Assembly: GCA_045106235.1 (NCBI GenBank)
Contig: JBGCEJ010000010.1
Coordinates: 62,001 to 126,000 of the forward strand
DNA: 64,000 bases
Direction: 5' to 3'
Source: UBA4427 sp045106235
GTDB lineage: Bacteria; Myxococcota_A; UBA9160; UBA4427
A program made the position numbers and the translations under genes. Numbering within the stretch: position 1 is the first letter of the stretch; every line of letters starts with the position of its first letter. The notes beneath the pieces were generated by a model. It was not told the origin of the DNA and made no database searches. It saw only the letters and a list, made by a program, of their open reading frames with translations. Below are positions 34,333 through 43,666 of the stretch, in pieces.

Positions 34333-35214
34333 CTACAGCTCGAGTTTGAAATGCTTAAGGGGATCGCCGGCATCTCCAGCCGGTGCCGGCAAGATCTGGC
34401 GCAGATGATCGCCTAATTTCCAGCCCCGCCTTATCTCGCGTTCTTTCCATTGGTCGGGGTATCCGAGGGAAACCTCCTCGAAGCGCACGTCGTCGATATA
34501 CCGGGTGCAGGGGATATGGAGATGCCCGGAAATAACGACTCGCGCGCCGAATCGCGTATGCCAATCCTCGGTTCGTCGCGTGCCGCACCAGACCATGAAG
34601 CGCGGAATCAGGGGCAGGACCGCAAGTTCCTGGCGAAGCGGGAAGTGGGCGATCAGTATGGTGGGCAGTGGATTCTCAGCGAGCGCCGCGTCGAGCCGGG
34701 CTTCGCTTTCCTGGCAGCGGGCTGCGCACCACGCTCCAAAGTCCGGATAGGGCTCGGGCTTGATCAAGAGCTCGTCCGAGCACATCAGATCCTTCTCACG
34801 CGCCCAGGCAACTGCGTCTTCAATCGGAACATCGTCCGGCCTAAAGCTGTAATCGTAAAAGAGGAAGAGCGGGGCGAGCAAATGTCGGCCGCCTTCTCCT
34901 TCCCAAACGGGGAAAGGGTCCTCGGGCGAGAGGACGCCGTATTCGCGGCAGATCTCGACGAGCTGGGTGTAGCGAGCGACGCCGCGCTTTCCTTCTTTGC
35001 GCGGGACGGTCCAAAGTTCGTGATTGCCCGGGACCCAGATCAGTTGCGCGAACTTTGCGTTCAGGACCTGGAAAGCAGTCCGAAGCTGGTCGGGTGTATC
35101 CGCGATATCGCCGCAGAGGATCAACCAGTCCTCAGGATGATCGGGGATCTCGGTGAGCGCGACGAGATTGGGCTTGAAGCCGACATGGAGGTCGCTGATG
35201 GCATGAAGCTTCAC
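34333..35214 (-). CDS. Calcineurin-like metallophosphoesterase
   Basis: I favour the GTG at 35214, which has an AAAGG site and puts the first metal motif near the N-terminus; longer starts at 35250 or 35361 lack a site. All metallophosphoesterase motifs are present in order: ISDLH, CGDIAD, GNHELW, AHFPLR and SGHLHIP. It should be a cytoplasmic two-metal phosphodiesterase or phosphatase of about 293 residues. The substrate cannot be told. It lies 55 nt upstream of the Cys-rich gene and could be the first gene of the selenium operon. Confidence 0.9.
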   Translation of the reverse strand: MKLHAISDLHVGFKPNLVALTEIPDHPEDWLILCGDIADTPDQLRTAFQVLNAKFAQLIWVPGNHELWTVPRKEGKRGVARYTQLVEICREYGVLSPEDPFPVWEGEGGRHLLAPLFLFYDYSFRPDDVPIEDAVAWAREKDLMCSDELLIKPEPYPDFGAWCAARCQESEARLDAALAENPLPTILIAHFPLRQELAVLPLIPRFMVWCGTRRTEDWHTRFGARVVISGHLHIPCTRYIDDVRFEEVSLGYPDQWKEREIRRGWKLGDHLRQILPAPAGDAGDPLKHFKLEL

Positions 35215-35447
35215 TAAGGGGCCTTTCGAAGTCGCTGCGGAGCGCATCATGGTGAAAATAGGAGCCGCAGTAAAGCGCTGAGGTGGACGGCAGCGGGGCG
35301 GCAGCTTGCCCGCAACGAGATGAATCACGCCGGAAACTTCTTCGTCCTGATGGTAATACACCTCACCTATTCAGAGGAAACACCGATTCACTCTCGAACG
35401 GAAATCACCAACGGACCCCGCCGTCCACAGTCCGACGAGAGGCACCC

Positions 35448-36155
35448 ATGCGACCCCATCTCCCCGATACCAGTTTTCCCAGCCACCTGCGCTTACTGCT
35501 TTTGGCAGCCTCCGCTTTCGCGTGGGTCGGATGTTCGAGCGTGCCTCAGCTGTCGATGAACCCGAAGGCCGGCGTAGGTCCAGACTCCGCGCCCCGCACG
35601 GAGGCTGACGTGCGCTCCGAGACGACGGCCGCCGTGCAGCGCATGGATCCGTCCGGACCCGGGACCGTCTTTGAGAGCATCGAAGCCGCTGCGTCAGATG
35701 CCCTTGTCTATTCCTATCTGGTGTCCCGTTCCAACCGCGTCACCACGGGCGAAATTCGCGGCGGCGCAATCTTTCCGACAGAAGGCGGCTTCTCCTATGA
35801 TGAGCCCGCTCGTTCGAGCGATGGGGCGTCGGGCCGGCTGCGGTACCGGCTCCAGCCAACGGATCTCGCTCACTACCGCCAGTTTCCCGCAGATGCGCGG
35901 ACCGGCGTGATTTCCGCCACGGGCAACCTTCACGTTGATGACCGTCGTGTTGTGGATCGACGCGATCCTCTCAAGCGACCGCTTTACTACCTAACGCCGA
36001 AGCGCCGAATAAAGGTCTACCTCGGTACGCAGGAGGGTGACCGAAATCTGGGTCGAATCGCTTTCGGGGTCCTGCGCGGCGCTACAGAAGTGGAGCTGAC
36101 ACGCCTCGGCACTCCTACGCCCACGGAAACGCTGCCGCTGGCCAAACATAATTAA
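35448..36155 (+). CDS. Lipoprotein of unknown function
   Basis: ATG 35448 has GAGAGG 6 nt upstream. The 235-residue product has a signal segment (RLLLLAASAFAWVGC) ending in a lipobox with Cys. The mature part is soluble, with regions such as SIEAAASDALVYSYLVSR and RIKVYLGTQEGDRNLGRI. No domain is recognised. It is monocistronic by spacing. Outer-membrane attachment is inferred from the lipobox. Confidence 0.8.
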   Translation: MRPHLPDTSFPSHLRLLLLAASAFAWVGCSSVPQLSMNPKAGVGPDSAPRTEADVRSETTAAVQRMDPSGPGTVFESIEAAASDALVYSYLVSRSNRVTTGEIRGGAIFPTEGGFSYDEPARSSDGASGRLRYRLQPTDLAHYRQFPADARTGVISATGNLHVDDRRVVDRRDPLKRPLYYLTPKRRIKVYLGTQEGDRNLGRIAFGVLRGATEVELTRLGTPTPTETLPLAKHN

Positions 36156-36247
36156 CCGTTCAGCTCACTCGACACACCTGCGCCGGACCGACTACGCTCG
36201 CGAAAGCGACGCCTTCGCGTCGTGCCAAACGCGTGAGGAGTTGAGCC

Positions 36248-36613
36248 ATGGATGCAGATCGGATTGTTCGAGACTTTTGTGCGGCCTGGGGTCGGGCCGA
36301 CCTCGACGGGATCATGTCCGCCTTCGCTGAGGACGCGGTCTATCACAATATTCCGATGGACCCCTGCAAGGGCAAAGACGCCATTCGCGGGTTCATAGAG
36401 GGCTTTCTCAAGACGAGCCCGGGTGGGATCGATTTCGAGATCCTGAATCAGTCCGTCGCAGGCTCCGTCGTCTTGAACGAGCGGGTCGACACGTTTTCGA
36501 TGGACGGCGCCCCAAAAGGGATTCCGGTCTGTGGCGTTTTTGAGCTGAACGCGGACGGTGAGATCGCCGCCTGGCGCGACTATTTTGATATGGGCGCTTT
36601 CCAGGGGAACTAA
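36248..36613 (+). CDS. Limonene-1,2-epoxide hydrolase/SnoaL-like protein
   Basis: The 121-residue protein has an NTF2-like fold signature: RIVRDFCAAWGRADLDGIMSAF followed by NERVDTF and AAWRDYFDM. Arg and Asp at NERVD together with Asp in WRDYFD match the Asp-Arg-Asp triad of limonene-1,2-epoxide hydrolases. It may open an epoxide by adding water. The MFS transporter gene follows immediately, so the two are probably co-expressed. Confidence 0.85.
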   Translation: MDADRIVRDFCAAWGRADLDGIMSAFAEDAVYHNIPMDPCKGKDAIRGFIEGFLKTSPGGIDFEILNQSVAGSVVLNERVDTFSMDGAPKGIPVCGVFELNADGEIAAWRDYFDMGAFQGN

Positions 36614-36678
36614 CGCTGTCCAATCAAAACGAGCTGGATCCGGAAGCGGGGAACAAGGGCGCACGTTATGCGCTTTTC

Positions 36679-37923
36679 ATGCTGGCCTTGGCCTATGCGC
36701 TGAACTTTATTGATCGGCAAATCTTGGTCATCGTGCAGGAGCCGCTCAAGGCGGAGATGGGGCTCTCGGATACCCAACTGGGCTGGCTGAGCGGCTTTGC
36801 CTTCGCCGTCGTGTATATCACCGCGGGAATTCCGATTGCTTATATGGCGGATCGGAAGAACCGCCGGAATATCATTGGCGCCGCGGTCACGGTCTGGAGC
36901 GGCATGACCGCGATCTCCGGGCTAGCGCAAAACTTCACGCAGCTTCTACTCGCTCGGATTGGCGTGGGAATTGGCGAGGCGGGCGGAAGTCCCCCGGCGC
37001 ACTCGATGATCAGCGACTACTACCCGCCCGAAGAGCGCTCGGGCGCTCTCGCGATTTATTCTTCGGGGCTGCATTTCGGGATTTTTCTTGGCTTTCTGCT
37101 TGGCGGGGTGATCACCGAGGCGCTGGGTTGGCGCGCGGCGTTTATGGCGGTGGGCCTCCCGGGCATTCTGTTTTCTCTGATCTTCGTGCTCACCGTGCGG
37201 GAGCCCCTTCGCGGCCGCTGGGAGACACAGGAGGCGGCGGCCTACACGCCGACGCTGGGAGAGACGCTGCGACTCCTGATGCGCTTCAAGACGTTTTGGT
37301 ACATCGCGATGGGCTGCGGTCTAACGGCCTTCGCGGGTTACGGCGGCGGCAATTTCGCACCTTCATTTTTGCAGCGCAGTCACGGAATGACTCTCGGCGA
37401 TGCGGGCGTTGTGATGGCGATCGTGGCGGGCGGGTCGGGATTGCTGGGAACGCTGCTCGGGGGGAAGCTCGGGGATCGGCTGGGGCCCCGGGACCCGCGC
37501 TGGTATGTCTGGATCCCGATGATCGCGGGCTTTATCGCGGTTCCGCTGAGCTTTCCTTACCTCTTGCTCGATGACACGCGGGTCGTGGTCGTGCTGCTTT
37601 TCTTTGTCAGCATGGCGATCAACACGTATCTCGGGCCATGCCTTTCGGTCGTGCATGGACTCGTTCCGCCATCGATGCGGGCGCTGGCTTCGGCGGTGAT
37701 GTTCTTCGTGCTGAACCTGGTGGGGCTCGGGCTCGGGCCGCTCACGGCAGGCATCTTGAGCGACTATTTTACCGGGATCTACGGGGCGGATGGGCTGCGT
37801 TATGCGATCTTGATCGTCGGCATGATTGCCGGGATCGGCGTGCTGTTTTTCTTTCTCGCCGCGCGCAGCCTGAAAGAAGATATGGCCGCGAGCGAAGCCT
37901 TTATTCGCGAATCCGCGGGGTAG
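36679..37923 (+). CDS. MFS transporter
   Basis: The protein has 12 TM segments and the MFS loop motif YMADRKNRRNIIG between TM2 and TM3, plus GVGIGEAGGSPPAHSMI. At 36679 TM1 begins almost at the first residue (MLALAYALNFIDRQ) with no ribosome-binding site. The frame is open 63 nt further up to a CTG at 36616 with AGGGGA 7 nt upstream, which would add a cytoplasmic tail ending GARYALF as family members have. There is no ATG, GTG or TTG in that stretch. A CTG start is therefore plausible. The substrate is probably a small organic acid. Confidence 0.88.
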   Translation: MLALAYALNFIDRQILVIVQEPLKAEMGLSDTQLGWLSGFAFAVVYITAGIPIAYMADRKNRRNIIGAAVTVWSGMTAISGLAQNFTQLLLARIGVGIGEAGGSPPAHSMISDYYPPEERSGALAIYSSGLHFGIFLGFLLGGVITEALGWRAAFMAVGLPGILFSLIFVLTVREPLRGRWETQEAAAYTPTLGETLRLLMRFKTFWYIAMGCGLTAFAGYGGGNFAPSFLQRSHGMTLGDAGVVMAIVAGGSGLLGTLLGGKLGDRLGPRDPRWYVWIPMIAGFIAVPLSFPYLLLDDTRVVVVLLFFVSMAINTYLGPCLSVVHGLVPPSMRALASAVMFFVLNLVGLGLGPLTAGILSDYFTGIYGADGLRYAILIVGMIAGIGVLFFFLAARSLKEDMAASEAFIRESAG

Positions 37924-38025
37924 GCCGCGCCTCTCTTTACCTTGCTCTACGCGCTCCACGCCCGCGGCGGGCCGGTTCATTCATTCGCAGGATCTTGCGG
38001 TTCGTCGAGCTGCCGCGTTGCCGAG

Positions 38026-40401
38026 CTAGAGCCCTTTGGGCTTTGTGCCGATCACTTCGTCCTCGGCGAGCTTCGCGATTTCTGCTTCCGAGAGGCCCAT
38101 CTCCGTTAGAAGTTCATGGTTATGCTCGCCCATCTTGGGGGCGGGAGTACGGTTCCATCGATCGATCGTCGCGAATTTGAAGGGCGGTCGGCAGTAGCCG
38201 TGGGTTCCGACGACGGGATGCTCGAGGTCCTCGTAGAATCCGCGTGCAGCAAATTGGGGATGCTTGCTTTGAATGCGCGCGTCCCAAACCCCGGCGGCGG
38301 GGATTCCGCGCGCGACAAGGGCCGAGACGGCATGGTCGAGTTCCTGGCCCGCGGCCCAGGAGGCCACTTTTTCGTCGATGACCTGATGCTTGCGGCGCCG
38401 CCCAGCCTGGGTGGCGAATTCCGCGTCTTCGGCCCAGGTTGGATTTCCCAGCTCGGCCTTGAGTGCGTCCCACTCCGCATCGTCCCGCACGCATAACGCC
38501 AGCCAATTCTCCTCACCGGCGCACGCATATACATTCTGAGGTGCACCCTCCGGTCCTCGGTTGCCGTCGCGAGCGAGTTCGACGCCGTAGGCGGACCATT
38601 CTATGCCCATTTCGGCGGCGGCATTGAGCGCACCTTCGATCATGGTGCATTCGAGGAGATGACCCTTACCCGTCTTCTCGCGTTCGGCGAGGGCGACGAG
38701 TGTGGCGAACGCCGCATGCATGCCGGCGAGGGGGTCGCAGGGGCCGCGCTGGATCCGAGGCTGATCGTCGGCGTGGCCGGTCATCCAGGCGAGGCCGGAC
38801 ATCTGCTCCATGGTCTGGGCGAAGCCAACGTTGTCTCGCCAGGGACCGGAGAGGCCGAAGGCGGGCATGCGAACGACGATGGTCGAGGGGCTGATGGCCT
38901 GAATTCCTTCCCAGTCGAGGCCGAATCCTTCGACGACGCGGGGAGAGAAGTTCTCGATGAAGACATCGCAGGATTCGATGAGCTTTTTGCAGAGATCGAG
39001 GCCAACGGGATCGGCGAGGTTGAGGGTTAGGCCGCGCTTATTCGTATTGGCGGCGAGGGTGATTGCGGAACGTTCCCACCAATCGCCTTCCGCGAAGAAG
39101 AGGCCACCTGCCATCCGCATGCCGTCGGGGCGCTGGATGGCTTCAACCTTGATCACGTCGGCGCCGAGATAGGCGAGCATCTGGCAAGCGCTCGGACCGG
39201 CCCACCACGCCGTCGTGTCGAGCACGCGAATGCCTTCGAGCGGCAACTTGACCTTTCCGACTTTGGAGGGAGCGATGCCGGGGACTTGACGGGTTCGTTT
39301 GGCTTCGGCCGCGATCTCCTTGTTATGTTCTCCTACGCTCGGGACGGCCTCGAAGGGGCGCGGCCCTTCGTTGTCCATGAGGTAGGGCGGGCGCGGCTGA
39401 AGGAAGCCGCCGGTGGGGTTCTTCTTGAAGACGCCTCGATCTTGAAGGTGGACCTCGTCGAAGACTGTTCGGCCGCTGTTTACGGGCGCGACGGGGATTC
39501 GAAGGAGCGAGGCGCGTTCGACGATCTCCGCCGTCGTATGCTGTGTTGTCCAGGCGCGGACGATCTCGTTCCATTCATCCATTTTCGCCATGCGCGTCAT
39601 CATCTGCGCCCACTCGGGTTCTTCGAGTAGATCGACGCGCTCAAGGAGCAGCAGGAAATCGGTGAACTGCTGGTTCGAGTTGGTGTTGAACCCGACCCAG
39701 CCATCCTTCGTGGGTTCGATTGACGGCACTTCGACGGAGCGCGGGCCGCCGAGGGGCTCGGGGCGGCCATTCATGCTGTCCATGAAATCGAGATAGGTCG
39801 TCGAGCCGATATTCATCACTTCGCAAAGTGAAAAGTCGACCTGTTCCCCTTGACCCGTCTTCTGGGCATGGCGCGCTGCGGCGAGGCCCGCGACCGCGGC
39901 GAAGGTGCCGCCGATCCATTCCGTAATTCGACCGCCACACATAATCGGCGGCTGGGTCTGGAGTCCGCGCACGGAAATGGCGCCGCTATGCGCCTGGACG
40001 GTTAAGTCCGAGGCGGGCGCATTCGAGATTGGTCCGCCGCGCCCGTAGGGGCTGATGCTAAGAACAACGAGTCCGGGGAAGCGTTCGGCGGGATCGAGGG
40101 CGTCCATGACGCCGGGCTCGAAGGTTTCCACGACGAGGTCCGCGCCTTCCATCAGTTCGAGAATATGCGGGTCGTCGGGGCGCCCGACCACGGACTTTTT
40201 CGACGTATTCAAGAACTGGAAGAGGGCAGAGTCCTTGCCTTCGAGATCGGTGTCGCTGGCGGTCCAGCTGCGCAGGGGATCGCCCTCGGGCGGCTCAACC
40301 TTGATGACTTCGGCATAGGCATCGGCCATCAGCTTCGTCGCATAGGCGCCCGCGATTCGGTTGCTGAAGTCGATGACGCGCAAATTGCGTAGTCCCTGCA
40401 T
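38026..40401 (-). CDS. Tandem double CaiB/BaiF CoA-transferase
   Basis: The 791-residue protein contains two complete class III CoA-transferase domains, about 1-375 and 388-791. The second keeps LDTTAWWAGPSACQMLAYLGAD and the candidate catalytic Asp in RGPCDPLAGM. In the first, the matching position reads GGRITEWIGG, with Glu or no acidic equivalent, so that half may be structural. The family normally works as an interlocked homodimer, so the fusion could act as a single-chain dimer. It starts at ATG 40401 with GGGAG and diverges from the molybdopterin oxidoreductase operon. It probably activates a carboxylic acid for the nearby catabolic enzymes. Confidence 0.88.
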   Translation of the reverse strand: MQGLRNLRVIDFSNRIAGAYATKLMADAYAEVIKVEPPEGDPLRSWTASDTDLEGKDSALFQFLNTSKKSVVGRPDDPHILELMEGADLVVETFEPGVMDALDPAERFPGLVVLSISPYGRGGPISNAPASDLTVQAHSGAISVRGLQTQPPIMCGGRITEWIGGTFAAVAGLAAARHAQKTGQGEQVDFSLCEVMNIGSTTYLDFMDSMNGRPEPLGGPRSVEVPSIEPTKDGWVGFNTNSNQQFTDFLLLLERVDLLEEPEWAQMMTRMAKMDEWNEIVRAWTTQHTTAEIVERASLLRIPVAPVNSGRTVFDEVHLQDRGVFKKNPTGGFLQPRPPYLMDNEGPRPFEAVPSVGEHNKEIAAEAKRTRQVPGIAPSKVGKVKLPLEGIRVLDTTAWWAGPSACQMLAYLGADVIKVEAIQRPDGMRMAGGLFFAEGDWWERSAITLAANTNKRGLTLNLADPVGLDLCKKLIESCDVFIENFSPRVVEGFGLDWEGIQAISPSTIVVRMPAFGLSGPWRDNVGFAQTMEQMSGLAWMTGHADDQPRIQRGPCDPLAGMHAAFATLVALAEREKTGKGHLLECTMIEGALNAAAEMGIEWSAYGVELARDGNRGPEGAPQNVYACAGEENWLALCVRDDAEWDALKAELGNPTWAEDAEFATQAGRRRKHQVIDEKVASWAAGQELDHAVSALVARGIPAAGVWDARIQSKHPQFAARGFYEDLEHPVVGTHGYCRPPFKFATIDRWNRTPAPKMGEHNHELLTEMGLSEAEIAKLAEDEVIGTKPKGL

Positions 40402-40637
40402 AGGTCACTCCCTGCCAGGGGCGGCTTTGGCACGCCCAGGGCATCTCGAAGCCGCGGAGGCGGCGCTCGCGGTCATTATAGGTCGCGAAATCTGCTCAGG
40501 TCGAGGCCTCTTTCCCGCGATCGGTGGTGAAAAACATCCCGCCGCGCCCGGCTTCATTCGTTTATCATCAAGGGGCGCGGTCCCGGGCCACCGGTCCCGC
40601 GCGAAACACATGTTCGAGACAGATCAAGGAGAGGCCC

Positions 40638-42848
40638 ATGCCCGAGGTGCACGATTCTTTTTGTCGGTTCTGCCACGCGTCCTGCGCGATAAAGGTCACC
40701 GTCGAAGACGGGCGTCCCGTCTCGGTCATCGGCGCAAAGGATAATCCGGTCTACCACGGATACACCTGCGCCAAGGGACGCGCGCTCCCCGAACAGCATG
40801 CGAATCCCCACCGTCTGCTTCACACCTTGAAACGCGGCGAGGACGGGAAGCATCACCCCATTCCCGTCGAGCAAGCCATGGATGAAATCGCCGAACGCGT
40901 ATCCGTGATTGTCGAAAAGCACGGTCCGCGCTCGGTCGCTCTCTATACAGGGACTTATTCCCTGCCGTATCCCGCTGCGGCACCTCTGGCGAATGCCTGG
41001 CTCACTTCCCTCGGCTCGCCCATGTCGTTCACGAGCGCGACGATCGATCAGCCGGGGAAGATGATTGGGGCTGCGCTTCATGGGACTTGGGGCGGGGGTG
41101 CCTATGATTTTGATCACGCCGATGTCTGGATGTTAGTCGGTGCGAATCCGACGATCTCAAAGTCGATCGGGATCCCCTGCATGAACCCCGCGAAGCATCT
41201 CCATGACGCGGTCAAGCGCGGCATTCAGCTGGTGGTGATCGACCCGCGGCGCAGCGAGGTGGCGAAGGTGGCCGATGTCCATTTGCAGCCGAAGCCGGGT
41301 GAGGATCCGACGATTCTGGCGGGCATGATTCGCGTGATCCTGGAAGAAGGACTCGGCGACAAAGAGTTCGTGGCCGCGTACGCCGAGGGCGTCGAGTCGC
41401 TTCGCGAAGCGGTGGCGCCTTTTACCCCTGAATATGTGGCGCAGCGCGCGGAAGTGCCGGCGGAGGACATTGTAAAGGCAGGCCGTATCTTTGCCGAGTC
41501 GCGCAATGGCGGGGCGAACGTGGGGACAGGGCCGAATATGGCGCCGCGAGGAAACCTCACGGAATACCTCGTGCTGGCGATGAACACGCTCTGCGGACAT
41601 TGGCGTCGGGCGGGCGAAGCGATTCCGAGTCCGGGCGTGTTGATGGCGCCGCTTAAGTCGGTCGCCGAGCCGTCGGCGCCGACCCCGGGATGGGGCTTTG
41701 GCGAATCGATTCGGGTGCGTGGTCTCACGAATACCGCGGCGGGACTGCCAACGGCCGCTCTGGCGGACGAGATCCTCTTGCCGGGCGAGGGCCAGGTGAA
41801 GGCGCTGTTTAGTCTGGGCGGAAATCCGATGGCGGCCTGGCCCGATCAGGACAAGACGATGGCGGCCATGGACGCGCTCGATCTGAACGTCACGGTGGAT
41901 ATCAAGATGTCCGCGACAGCGAAGGTCGCGGATTACGTGATCGCGCCGAAGCTCTCGCTTGAGGTGGAGAGCATGACCCTGCCGACGGAATCGCTCACGC
42001 CCTATGCCATGGGCTATCCCGTTCCCTACGCACAGTATTCGAAAGCCGTCGTTGATCCGCCGGAGGGATCCGACGTGATCGAGGAATGGGAGTTCTTCTA
42101 TGGCTTGGCGCAGCGGATGAATCTGCCGCTCACGCTTGCCGCAGCGTACGCCTGGGGGCCGCATTCGGCGGAGCCCGAGCTAACCGAGCTCGATTTGGAG
42201 AACAAACCGTCAAACGATGAACTCTTCGAGGCGCTGACGAAGGGGTCCAAGGTGCCGCTTTCGGAGGTGAAAAAATATCCGGAGGGTCAGATCTTTGAGG
42301 ATCCATCGGCCCGCGTCGAAGCGGGGGACCCACAGAAGGAAGACCGCCTTCAGCTGGCGGATCCGACTCTCCTCGCGGAGCTGCGCGACGTGGCAGCGGA
42401 GTCGCTTGAGCGCGACGCAGCGTTTGCGTTTCAACTCGTGAGCCGAAGGCTACCGGATGTGCATAACTCCGCGGGCCGAGATATTCCGAAGCTCGTCCGC
42501 AAGTACACCTACAACCCCGCCTTTATGAATCCCGCCGATGTCGAGAAGTTGGGTCTTCAGGATGGCGACCTGATTGAGATCACCTCGCGTCATTCATCGA
42601 TTCTCGGAGTCGTCGAGAGCGAAGCCGCGATTCGAACAGGGGTGGTCTCTATGCCGCATTGTTTTGGTGATGTGCCGGGGGATGGGGCAGACCAGAAAGT
42701 ACGCGAGGTGGGGAGCAATACCGGGCGCCTCTCAAGCGTGGAGCGCGAGATCGATCCCTATAGCGGGATCCCGCGCATGAGCGCGATTCCGGTGAACGTC
42801 GAACGATATATTGAACCCGCTTCGATCGCGGGCGGAGGGGGCGCATGA
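40638..42848 (+). CDS. Molybdopterin-dependent oxidoreductase with Fe4S4 site
   Basis: ATG 40638 has AAGGAGAGG directly upstream. The 736-residue protein begins with a four-Cys Fe4S4 motif (Cys9, Cys12, Cys16, Cys44), followed by the MopB catalytic domain (VWMLVGANPTISKSIGIP; LFSLGGNPMAAWP) and a C-terminal molybdopterin-binding domain near NPADVEKLGLQDGDLIEI. It is a DMSO-reductase-family enzyme. No Tat signal is visible, so it is probably cytoplasmic. No electron-transfer partner gene is adjacent. It overlaps the next SDR gene by ATGA, so both may oxidise or hydroxylate the same substrate. Confidence 0.9.
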   Translation: MPEVHDSFCRFCHASCAIKVTVEDGRPVSVIGAKDNPVYHGYTCAKGRALPEQHANPHRLLHTLKRGEDGKHHPIPVEQAMDEIAERVSVIVEKHGPRSVALYTGTYSLPYPAAAPLANAWLTSLGSPMSFTSATIDQPGKMIGAALHGTWGGGAYDFDHADVWMLVGANPTISKSIGIPCMNPAKHLHDAVKRGIQLVVIDPRRSEVAKVADVHLQPKPGEDPTILAGMIRVILEEGLGDKEFVAAYAEGVESLREAVAPFTPEYVAQRAEVPAEDIVKAGRIFAESRNGGANVGTGPNMAPRGNLTEYLVLAMNTLCGHWRRAGEAIPSPGVLMAPLKSVAEPSAPTPGWGFGESIRVRGLTNTAAGLPTAALADEILLPGEGQVKALFSLGGNPMAAWPDQDKTMAAMDALDLNVTVDIKMSATAKVADYVIAPKLSLEVESMTLPTESLTPYAMGYPVPYAQYSKAVVDPPEGSDVIEEWEFFYGLAQRMNLPLTLAAAYAWGPHSAEPELTELDLENKPSNDELFEALTKGSKVPLSEVKKYPEGQIFEDPSARVEAGDPQKEDRLQLADPTLLAELRDVAAESLERDAAFAFQLVSRRLPDVHNSAGRDIPKLVRKYTYNPAFMNPADVEKLGLQDGDLIEITSRHSSILGVVESEAAIRTGVVSMPHCFGDVPGDGADQKVREVGSNTGRLSSVEREIDPYSGIPRMSAIPVNVERYIEPASIAGGGGA

Positions 42849-43618
42849 GTGTTTTAGATCTTTCAGGCCGTGGTGCGTTAGTCGTGGGCGGTGGGCAGGG
42901 GATCGGTCGCGCGACGGCCCTGATGTTGGCGGCGGCGGGCGCGAATCCGGTCGTCCTTGATGCCGAGCAGGGCCGCGCCGAGTCGGTGGCGGCCGAAATC
43001 GAAGCCCTCGGTCGGAAGACCGCTGCGCTTTCGGCGGACGTGACGGATGAGTCGCAGGTGCAGGGCGCGATTGACGCCGCGGGGCAGGCGGTGGGTGGTT
43101 TGGACTGCGTGGTCAATATCGTCGGCTCGGCTTCCTGGGCGCCGCTGCTTAGCGTGGACGACGCGACTTGGGAGCGCGACTTCGACGTGAACCTCAAACA
43201 TCACCTCTACGTCGGGCGTTCTGCGGCGCGGCATTGGATCGACGCGGATCGGCCCGGCGCCCTTTGTGTCGTCGCCTCGATCTCGGGGCGCTTTTCGTCC
43301 GCAGCCCACGGCGCCTACGGGGCAGCAAAGGCGGGCGTGATGAATTTTGTTCAGAGCGCTGCACAAGAATGGTGGCCTCACGGTATCCGTGTGAATGCGG
43401 TCGCGCCGGGAGCGGTGCGGACGCCGCGGATCGAGGCTTCCTGGGCGGATGGCTCAGTCCCCATGCCGACGGCGGATCTCATGGGGCGCCTCGCGCTACC
43501 TGAGGATATCGCGGGGGCAATCACATTCTTGGTCTCGGATCTTTCTGCGAAGATCACGGGCCAGACCGTGGTGGTCGACGGGGGATGGACCACGCGGTTC
43601 CCCTACGAGCTCAGCTAG
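42845..43618 (+). CDS. SDR-family oxidoreductase
   Basis: A classical short-chain dehydrogenase of 257 residues. It has the NAD(P)-binding motif GGGQGIG, a NIVGS segment (NNAG equivalent), catalytic Ser in VASISGR and the YGAAK active site. It is coupled by ATGA overlap to the molybdopterin oxidoreductase and is followed by an LLM monooxygenase 48 nt on. It probably interconverts an alcohol and a ketone in the same pathway. Confidence 0.93.
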   Translation: MSVLDLSGRGALVVGGGQGIGRATALMLAAAGANPVVLDAEQGRAESVAAEIEALGRKTAALSADVTDESQVQGAIDAAGQAVGGLDCVVNIVGSASWAPLLSVDDATWERDFDVNLKHHLYVGRSAARHWIDADRPGALCVVASISGRFSSAAHGAYGAAKAGVMNFVQSAAQEWWPHGIRVNAVAPGAVRTPRIEASWADGSVPMPTADLMGRLALPEDIAGAITFLVSDLSAKITGQTVVVDGGWTTRFPYELS

Positions 43619-43666
43619 AGCGACCCGCCGCGGTACGCGCGCGGCGAGGCTGCCGAGGAGAAGCGC

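Noticed and set aside
37965..37980. GC-rich palindrome between the MFS and CoA-transferase genes as a terminator
   Set aside because: The stem is only five pairs with a three-base loop, and no T run follows on either strand.
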